Below, piece by piece: positions 36,997 to 42,660 of a stretch of 42,660 nt of DNA. The notes under the pieces were generated by a model. The model was not told the DNA's origin. It was given only the letters and a program-made list of their open reading frames with translations, and searched no databases. The stretch comes from a virus. Made by a program: the position numbers and the translations under genes. Where the stretch lies: positions 1 through 42,660 of IMG/VR virus record IMGVR_UViG_3300032770_000044; one strand, 5' to 3'. Position 1 is the stretch's first letter, and every line of letters starts with the position of its first letter.

Positions 36997-39900
36997 TCAC
37001 CCGTCATTCGTTTCTATGTGACCGCCAATGCCGGCCACGATTGCTGGGTAAGGCCGAGTGGCACGCCAGCTTATTTGAGCGTCGAAGTCCTCTTCGCCCT
37101 GAAGGTTCTGCGTCACGACGCCCGTAAACAGTGTCGGCGCGCTGGTGACATTGCCCGCGTCGTCGGCCATGGGTACGGCGTCCATTGTAGTGAAATCCGA
37201 GCCGATTTCCAAGCCTTGGGTAGTGACCACGGAAATCGAATACTTGTGGTTGCGCTTCTTCTTGCCGAAGCCCGGGCCGTTGGCAGCGCCGCCGTCCGGC
37301 GTGTCTGGCCGCAGCAATCTACCTTCCGATGTATAGGTGACGCCGATGCTGGCGGGCACGACGAATTGCTGACCGGCTGGCCAATCCGCCACGTCGGCGA
37401 TGGAGGGCCCGGTGTTACCATACATGGCCAATTGATTGCCGCCGGTTGGTGTCGTGCCGATGAGCGTCAGGTCTCCGGAGTTCACCGTCCATTCGAGGAT
37501 GCCGACAGTGGCATCTACCTCGGGTATGTACACGTTATCCTGAAACCCGAGAATGGAGCCGTTGAGGTTGGAGCTGGACGAGATCGTGGTATCCGCCACC
37601 AACATAGTGTTGATCTTCCAAGGATCGCCGCTAAGAGCCCAACGCAGAACTCCGCGCTTGCTCATCGGGTCGAAACTCTTGGGCGAGAACTCCAGCGTCG
37701 CGCTATCGTCTTCCCGCTTGTTGCTCAGTGCCGCGTTGGACGTGCTGACCTTCATGAAGTAGCCTTTGTGGCTCGACGCGGCACCGCTGTTGTTGGAGAC
37801 CAGGATCAAGCTGTTATTCGTCACATCGGCCGTGAAGTATGTTGCTAACGAGACGGGCGTAGTTGTCCAGGTAGCGTCTATCGACGACAACCCGATGGTG
37901 CCGATTTGAGTTATGACGATCTTGCCGGCTTGGATTTGCAGGCTGGACAGCGTGTAGGTCGTGGCTGTATAGCCAAGGACATAGGCCGTCGTATCATTCA
38001 TCTTAGCCACGTAGGTCTGACCGCCGCCGAACTTGGCAGCCGCCGCCCATCCTTGGCCGGTCATGGAGCCTGTATTGAGGACGACAATATCGCCGAACTC
38101 GCACTTGCCGATGAGATAATTGCCGAACTGCCCGCCGTCCGCCACGTCGGCAGACACATCGGCATCGCGTAGGCCTATGCCGTAGTCGATATGCTCGAAC
38201 CCGGAGAAGCTGTTCGTCAGCGTGTTGTTGTCGGTGCCGAAGCGCCCTGCGACCCTGAGCGTCGTGCTGTCCAGCTTCCACAGGACGTTGTTGTTGCCGT
38301 TGCCGGTGTTGCAGTAGAGATTACCGTCATAGCCTATCGACGGGTCTTGCGTGAAGTTGTCCGTCACAACATCGTTGGCATAGCCGCCGAAGACTTCGAG
38401 CAGCGTAGCGCTGCGCAAGAGTGTGCCTTTGACGAGATCGTAGACGCACCACACGCCGATACCGCCCGAGCCGTCGTTTAGGAAGGCATGAAGTAGACCG
38501 CGCTTCTGGTCCGCGTTCCAGCCAAGAACCGTGGTCTGGCCGTCAGGATACGGGTACCACATGATGAATGCCGACGTAAAGCCGACGCTGGATGGCGGCG
38601 AGACGGTCAGAGAGTACTGGCCATAGCTGCCGTCTAGCCCTTCGAGGAACGCTTCCGTAAACGTGTCCGTATATGGTATGTCGATGTGATCCGTAGAGAC
38701 TGTATAATCTCCCAGATCAAGACCGCCCAGGAACACAGAAACAGACTGGCCATCAACGACAGAAAGACCACTAATCCGAAGGCCATTGATGCTATCCCCG
38801 TTATCAGTCGATAGTTCTCTCGAACACGCTGGAGAAGCGATGCCGTCCACGAAGATTGCTTCATAGTTCTGGTATCCTTCGTCGAAAACCGGCGCCATGC
38901 CGTTGACCGTATAGTAACCGCTGGTCGGGTCATAGAGCACGGCGTATAGCGTGGTGCCGAGCCCGTCGAAGGTCGGCCCGGACGAAATGCTTGTGACCGT
39001 GCGCCCGCCACCAAGCTCGTGCTTGTGCCAGGCGTTGAAGTTGTTGGCCTGGTCGGCTTCGTGGTTGAACGTGGCGCCGACGAGCGAGCCGTCGTTCATC
39101 CGCATCCATATGTTCATCGACGGCTCTTGCTGCCAACGGATTTCCGCTATGCCGCTGCCGGTCAAATGGCTCGTGTACTTGGCCAGGTTCGTAGCGTCCC
39201 AGCCGGCAACCTCGCCGTATGGATAGTCATAATAGTCGAGCAGCTTGCGCGCTTCTCGCTGGACGAAGACCTGAGTGTTCGACGCCTTGAGCGGCTCGAT
39301 GTTGGCGCAACCGTATGTCGAGGTCTGCTTCCATTGGATGTTGGATGGCGAGAGCGGATCGCCGATCTGGGTCGCGCGGATGAGCCACTCCCCAGAGCGG
39401 GCACCAACGAGGATGCCGCGGTCGGTGGAGAGCAGCCAGTAGATGATATTGTTGTCGGCGGCGTTCATCACAGCGCTGATTGCGTTGGCGTCCGCCACCG
39501 TGCCGTCGCTTCCAGTCGGCGCAAAGTTGAATGGGTCGTTCGACACGCTGGCGTCGATGCGGTTGGAGTTCAACCCGGCAATCCATAAGCGGCCTTCATG
39601 GTAGACGCCGCAGGTCGGCCAGCCGGTTCCATTGGAGTAGACGCCAAGCTGCCATTGCGTAGTCGCTGCCGTAGATGTCAAATCCTCGCCTTCGATCGTC
39701 GCCGTGACGACGGTGGTTGACGTGATGGCCGTAATCTCGGCCCAGGACCATACGACTGTAGTGCCGGACAATACCCAGTAGGTACCATCGTCGGTTGTCG
39801 GATCGTGATCCGTGTTGCCGCCAATGACGCTGGTGTAGATGTTGTTGTCGCTGCCGAGCACGGTGGCCGCGGTAGCATAGGTCGTCCCACTATTCCACGC

Positions 39901-40797
39901 GGCGGGCGCGCTCTGGATGCGTACGAGGCGGCCTACGTCGCCATTGGAGAAGCCGGCGCCGTCGTTGATACCTGCCGTCGAGCTGAAGGTCAACGTGACG
40001 CTGCCTGTCTCGGCGCTCGGCGTTACGGTTGTGGTCGTGGTATTGATGTCAAGATACGGGCCATCGGAGAAGGATTGCGCGTCAAGCTCGAAAGCGCCGT
40101 TAGTGAGAGTGAGCGATTGAGGCTGCGTCTCGCCTTGGAACAGGGTCAACACGCCTGGCGTCTGCACCGCGCGAACGGAGTTCCAGTTGTCGGCGCTGCC
40201 CCATGGCGTAGTCAGTTCGAATATCTTGTAGACTTGATCCAGGCTGCCGGCTGGTTGGCTATACGCCACGGAGCTGCCATCCACGGCTTCACCGGTGAAG
40301 CTATCGTACAGGGTGAAGGTCGAGGTCGAGACGCTCTGGAGGGTGAACTGGCGCCCGGCTAATTGCGGGACCGTTGACGGCGAGCCGCCAAGCCCGAGCA
40401 TGACCGTATCCCCATCGGCCCAGCCGGACGGCAGATTGCCCGTCACCGTGATCTGAAGCGGCGTCGCTGTGTTCATGGACGAGATGATAACTTGATCGTC
40501 CGTCAGAAGCGGCCCGAGCCCCTTCAGGATGCGCAGGTAGCCATCGCTCAGGATCAGGTTGTACGGATCGCTGAAGTTGAAGTCGAACGAGATGACGCGC
40601 GCCGGTAGGCCCTTGCGAGTGTGGCAGCCATACATGAGCCCGGGGCGCCGCAGCCAGACCTCGGAATTGGCATCCGGCATGGCGTTGAGGCACGTATCCA
40701 GCGCCCGCTTGTAGTTCGGGTCGTGGATGCGGTGCGCAGCCTTTGGCCCCCACTCGCCGCCCAAGAAGCTATTCTGAAGGTATGTCGCGCGGGCCAT
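36997..40797 (-). CDS. Tail tubular protein B with an inserted carbohydrate-binding-like module, 1266 aa
   Basis: The N-terminal Asn-Ser-Phe-Leu-Gly-Gly-Glu-Trp-Gly and Arg-Arg-Pro-Gly-Leu match the podovirus nozzle protein (T7 gp12, 794 aa), but this one is much longer. Residues about 300-343 (Ala-Trp-Asn-Ser-Gly-Thr-Thr-Tyr...Asn-Ile-Tyr-Thr-Ser...His-Asp-Pro-Thr-Thr...Tyr-Trp) form a CBM5/12-like module also seen three times in tail tubular A. The C-terminal half, beta-rich with Trp/Gly repeats, is an extension. It forms the tail tube nozzle. Confidence 0.8.
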   Translation of the reverse strand: MARATYLQNSFLGGEWGPKAAHRIHDPNYKRALDTCLNAMPDANSEVWLRRPGLMYGCHTRKGLPARVISFDFNFSDPYNLILSDGYLRILKGLGPLLTDDQVIISSMNTATPLQITVTGNLPSGWADGDTVMLGLGGSPSTVPQLAGRQFTLQSVSTSTFTLYDSFTGEAVDGSSVAYSQPAGSLDQVYKIFELTTPWGSADNWNSVRAVQTPGVLTLFQGETQPQSLTLTNGAFELDAQSFSDGPYLDINTTTTTVTPSAETGSVTLTFSSTAGINDGAGFSNGDVGRLVRIQSAPAAWNSGTTYATAATVLGSDNNIYTSVIGGNTDHDPTTDDGTYWVLSGTTVVWSWAEITAITSTTVVTATIEGEDLTSTAATTQWQLGVYSNGTGWPTCGVYHEGRLWIAGLNSNRIDASVSNDPFNFAPTGSDGTVADANAISAVMNAADNNIIYWLLSTDRGILVGARSGEWLIRATQIGDPLSPSNIQWKQTSTYGCANIEPLKASNTQVFVQREARKLLDYYDYPYGEVAGWDATNLAKYTSHLTGSGIAEIRWQQEPSMNIWMRMNDGSLVGATFNHEADQANNFNAWHKHELGGGRTVTSISSGPTFDGLGTTLYAVLYDPTSGYYTVNGMAPVFDEGYQNYEAIFVDGIASPACSRELSTDNGDSINGLRISGLSVVDGQSVSVFLGGLDLGDYTVSTDHIDIPYTDTFTEAFLEGLDGSYGQYSLTVSPPSSVGFTSAFIMWYPYPDGQTTVLGWNADQKRGLLHAFLNDGSGGIGVWCVYDLVKGTLLRSATLLEVFGGYANDVVTDNFTQDPSIGYDGNLYCNTGNGNNNVLWKLDSTTLRVAGRFGTDNNTLTNSFSGFEHIDYGIGLRDADVSADVADGGQFGNYLIGKCEFGDIVVLNTGSMTGQGWAAAAKFGGGQTYVAKMNDTTAYVLGYTATTYTLSSLQIQAGKIVITQIGTIGLSSIDATWTTTPVSLATYFTADVTNNSLILVSNNSGAASSHKGYFMKVSTSNAALSNKREDDSATLEFSPKSFDPMSKRGVLRWALSGDPWKINTMLVADTTISSSSNLNGSILGFQDNVYIPEVDATVGILEWTVNSGDLTLIGTTPTGGNQLAMYGNTGPSIADVADWPAGQQFVVPASIGVTYTSEGRLLRPDTPDGGAANGPGFGKKKRNHKYSISVVTTQGLEIGSDFTTMDAVPMADDAGNVTSAPTLFTGVVTQNLQGEEDFDAQISWRATRPYPAIVAGIGGHIETNDG

Positions 40798-40798
40798 A

Positions 40799-41947
40799 TC
40801 AGTAACGAACCTGAATGTACATGTCCTCCGGCGGCTCGGTTGGGCCAGTCTCGATGCCGTTCACCAGCCGTGCCTCGGTCATGAAGCCGGTGTACTCGCC
40901 AAGAATGGAAGCCCGGAGCGCGGCGTTCTGCGTCGTCGGCTGCGTGATGGCGTGGCCGATACGCGCGGCGAAACCTTCCGCAAACATGGGATCGAACAGA
41001 GATGGGTCGTCTATGTCTGCCACGAAGCGGAGCGCGATCGGCCCCGGTGTGTTCGACGTGAGGTAATCGTTCTCGAACTCCCAATCGTCGTAGGTCAGCT
41101 TCGACGGAGCGCCGAGCCATTGCTGGCTGCCCTGCTTTGGCGCCTGCGGGGCTTCTCGAAGGAACCCATTCGGCAGCCGAAAGGCATTACGGGTTTCCGT
41201 GTTGCTCGACGGGCCGGTGCCGATAGGATAGATGAAGTTCGTGGCCGAGAGCGATGGCGCCGTGCTGAGTGCCAGCCAGTTGCCGGCAGAGGGCGGGATA
41301 TTCGTATTGCCGCTGATGAGCGACAGGTAGACGTTGCGTCCAATATAGACGAGTTCGCCGGCATAGAACGATACGCCCCCGGACGCGCTGTAGGCTTCCA
41401 AGCCGGTCGTGTCCAATGCCCAATGCACGCCGCCGTCTGTCGTCGGATCGTGATTGACATTACCATCCGACAGGGAGGTGTAGACATCGCCGTTGCTACC
41501 GACCGAGGACATGCCGGTGTCATAGGTGATTGCTGTCGAGAAAGTCGTTATCATCTCGAATGCGGCGTCTTGGCCAAAGTACAGGCCCCAGTACGAGAAC
41601 AAGCGCGTACTCGGATCGTGAGCCGTATTGCCGGAAACCTTGGAGTAGTAGATGCGGCCATCGCTGCCGAGCACCACATCGTTGACGGCGTAAGTCGTGC
41701 CGGATGCCCACGCACCAAAGGTGACAAGGCGGCTGGTAGCATCAAGCGCGCGAAGGATAGTCGTGCGGATGGCGAAGCGCCAGACATTGCGGCGCAACTC
41801 AGCGCGCCGTAACGAATGGTAACAATTCTGGATTTCGACGGCGGTCTTGGTCGTCTGTGTCCAGAGATTGGTCAGCGGGTTGCCGCCGGTTGAGAATTGG
41901 ATCGCCCGGTTGGCTATACCCGTTTCACTTGTTGTAATGTAGGACAT
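40799..41947 (-). CDS. Tail tubular protein A with three inserted carbohydrate-binding-like modules, 382 aa
   Basis: The N-terminal 70 residues (Ile-Gln-Asn-Cys-Tyr, Ala-Glu-Leu-Arg-Arg-Asn-Val-Trp-Arg-Phe-Ala) and the C-terminal part with Leu-Thr-Tyr-Asp-Asp-Trp-Glu-Phe-Glu-Asn match podovirus tail tubular A (T7 gp11, 196 aa). Residues about 78-122, 136-178 and 190-228 are three related modules with Tyr, Gly-Ser-Asp-Gly, Tyr, Gly-Asn, Asp-Pro, Trp positions, like CBM5/12. ATG at 41945-41947 overlaps the upstream stop. It connects the portal to the nozzle. Confidence 0.82.
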   Translation of the reverse strand: MSYITTSETGIANRAIQFSTGGNPLTNLWTQTTKTAVEIQNCYHSLRRAELRRNVWRFAIRTTILRALDATSRLVTFGAWASGTTYAVNDVVLGSDGRIYYSKVSGNTAHDPSTRLFSYWGLYFGQDAAFEMITTFSTAITYDTGMSSVGSNGDVYTSLSDGNVNHDPTTDGGVHWALDTTGLEAYSASGGVSFYAGELVYIGRNVYLSLISGNTNIPPSAGNWLALSTAPSLSATNFIYPIGTGPSSNTETRNAFRLPNGFLREAPQAPKQGSQQWLGAPSKLTYDDWEFENDYLTSNTPGPIALRFVADIDDPSLFDPMFAEGFAARIGHAITQPTTQNAALRASILGEYTGFMTEARLVNGIETGPTEPPEDMYIQVRY

Positions 41948-42660
41948 CAGTACACATTCGTCCCTAGCGAAGTCATGTAGTTGTTGAATGCTGTAGATAC
42001 CGCGGCAGCTTGAGTGCCAGTCATCCCGCTCGCCGCAAAAGCAATTGCTATCTGGTCGGAAGAAAACTCTTGTGCTGTGCCATTATTGTTGTAGGCCAGC
42101 AGCAGCAGATTGACCGCTGCTGTAGCCACGGAAGCAGTGCCATCGGTCGAACCGGCAGAACCATTTATATACGGAACAGTGGTCGAGCTAGCAGTTCTGG
42201 AGCCTATAAACATGCCTTGCGAAGTCGTATTGGACACATCTTGGTTCGTACTGGCATTTACATTAAAATAATAGTTACTGCCGAAGTTAGGATTTATCTT
42301 TATTGATTTTGTCGCTGCCGCCGTTCCACATCCGAGCAACATTTTATCTGCTGCTGCTCGGCTCGTTCTATTGTAGCCGCCAACACTACCGGAGTTACGA
42401 GTGAACTTTACAGCATTCGTGCCGGGCTGCCAGCCAGTGTCGAAATACGCCGCGGAACCGTCGCCTGCATAGCCCTGGTTAGAGGTGAATGTTGGCGAGC
42501 CGTGCGCGGTCAAATCGTATGTGCCGGGGCTGGCCCAATTCTTTATGGCGTTGTCGGCATACTGTGCCGCCAGGACATACAGGAGATCGAATGCTTGATT
42601 TAGGGCAGTGATACCGAGAGCGGAATACAGAGCGCCAACTAGGGTATCTATGTACCCTTT
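41947..42660 (-). CDS. Jelly-roll (LamG-like) structural/adhesin protein, C-terminal part; begins at 262
   Basis: This part encodes residues 46-282 of the protein that starts at 262 (the last 127 bases duplicate 1-127). After the helical linker, residues about 100-250 form a beta-rich concanavalin-like domain (Ser-Pro-Thr-Phe, Gly-Tyr-Ala-Gly-Asp-Gly-Ser, Tyr-Phe-Asp-Thr-Gly-Trp, Met-Phe-Ile-Gly-Ser-Arg, Leu-Leu-Leu-Ala-Tyr-Asn). The C-terminal helix has Ala-Ala-Ala-Val-Ser-Thr-Ala-Phe-Asn-Asn-Tyr. The stop overlaps the tail tubular A ATG. Probable glycan-binding virion protein. Confidence 0.75.
   Translation of the reverse strand, partial: KGYIDTLVGALYSALGITALNQAFDLLYVLAAQYADNAIKNWASPGTYDLTAHGSPTFTSNQGYAGDGSAAYFDTGWQPGTNAVKFTRNSGSVGGYNRTSRAAADKMLLGCGTAAATKSIKINPNFGSNYYFNVNASTNQDVSNTTSQGMFIGSRTASSTTVPYINGSAGSTDGTASVATAAVNLLLLAYNNNGTAQEFSSDQIAIAFAASGMTGTQAAAVSTAFNNYMTSLGTNVY
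42534..42660. repeat. Terminal direct repeat, right copy (contig overlap)
   Basis: These 127 bases are identical to 1-127. They show the contig closes into a circle of 42,533 bp. Confidence 0.95.

Noticed and set aside
1-42660. Single-subunit RNA polymerase expected from the T7-like virion genes
   Set aside because: No frame of about 800-900 codons with such motifs; every large frame is assigned to another function.
1-42660. tRNA genes, CRISPR arrays, integrase, repressor
   Set aside because: No T-loop-like sequence, regularly spaced repeats, or recombinase/repressor motifs were seen on reading both strands by eye; a covariance-model scan was not possible.

Overview
This window is one complete genome of a lytic, tailed (podovirus-type) bacteriophage. 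The first 127 bases recur exactly as the last 127, and a 282-codon gene reads in frame across the join. The contig therefore represents a circular or terminally redundant molecule of 42,533 bp, cut at an arbitrary point. The virion set is T7-like: head-tail connector portal, scaffold, capsid protein, tail tubular proteins A and B, and internal virion proteins, one carrying a lytic transglycosylase domain. I see no phage RNA polymerase, integrase, repressor or tRNA gene. Sigma70-like promoters suggest reliance on the host polymerase. The host is not identified; the GC-rich coding and the promoter style suggest a proteobacterium.

Layout. Genes on the minus strand, read from about 10,046 down to 1 and on from 42,533 down to 27,783, form the structural arm: small terminase, a small gene, large terminase, two glycosyltransferase-like genes, portal, small genes, scaffold, small genes, capsid, probable decoration or appendage proteins, a jelly-roll adhesin-like protein across the join, tail tubular A and B, three to four internal virion proteins, and two fibre-like proteins. 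Genes on the plus strand from about 10,270 to 27,805 form the early, replication and lysis arm: small early genes, a SprT-like metallopeptidase, a Ser/Ala repeat protein, SNF2-like helicase, DUF2800 nuclease-like protein, DUF2815 ssDNA-binding-like protein, family A DNA polymerase, a Holliday-junction-resolvase-like nuclease, a DEDD exonuclease with a zinc ribbon, three nucleotide-pool enzymes, then holin candidates, endolysin, a lipoprotein and small proteins. The primase-helicase gene (12217-13953) is the one minus-strand gene inside the plus-strand arm.

How it works together. The primase-helicase, polymerase, ssDNA-binding-like protein, SNF2 helicase and nucleases make a self-contained replication and recombination set. 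The MazG-like, deoxyribonucleotidase and DUF5664 proteins probably adjust dNTP pools. Seven or eight promoter candidates share a TTGACA-like -35 and an 18-bp spacer, and serve terminase, portal, capsid, early, mid and lysis units. Two of them (small terminase, first lysis gene) would start the mRNA at the AUG itself.

The most unusual features are carbohydrate-binding-like modules inserted in both tail tubular proteins, an in-frame 9/12-bp tandem array encoding Ser-Ala-x units, a degenerate glycosyltransferase paralogue beside an apparently intact one, and a palindrome that could supply the -10 elements of two divergent promoters.
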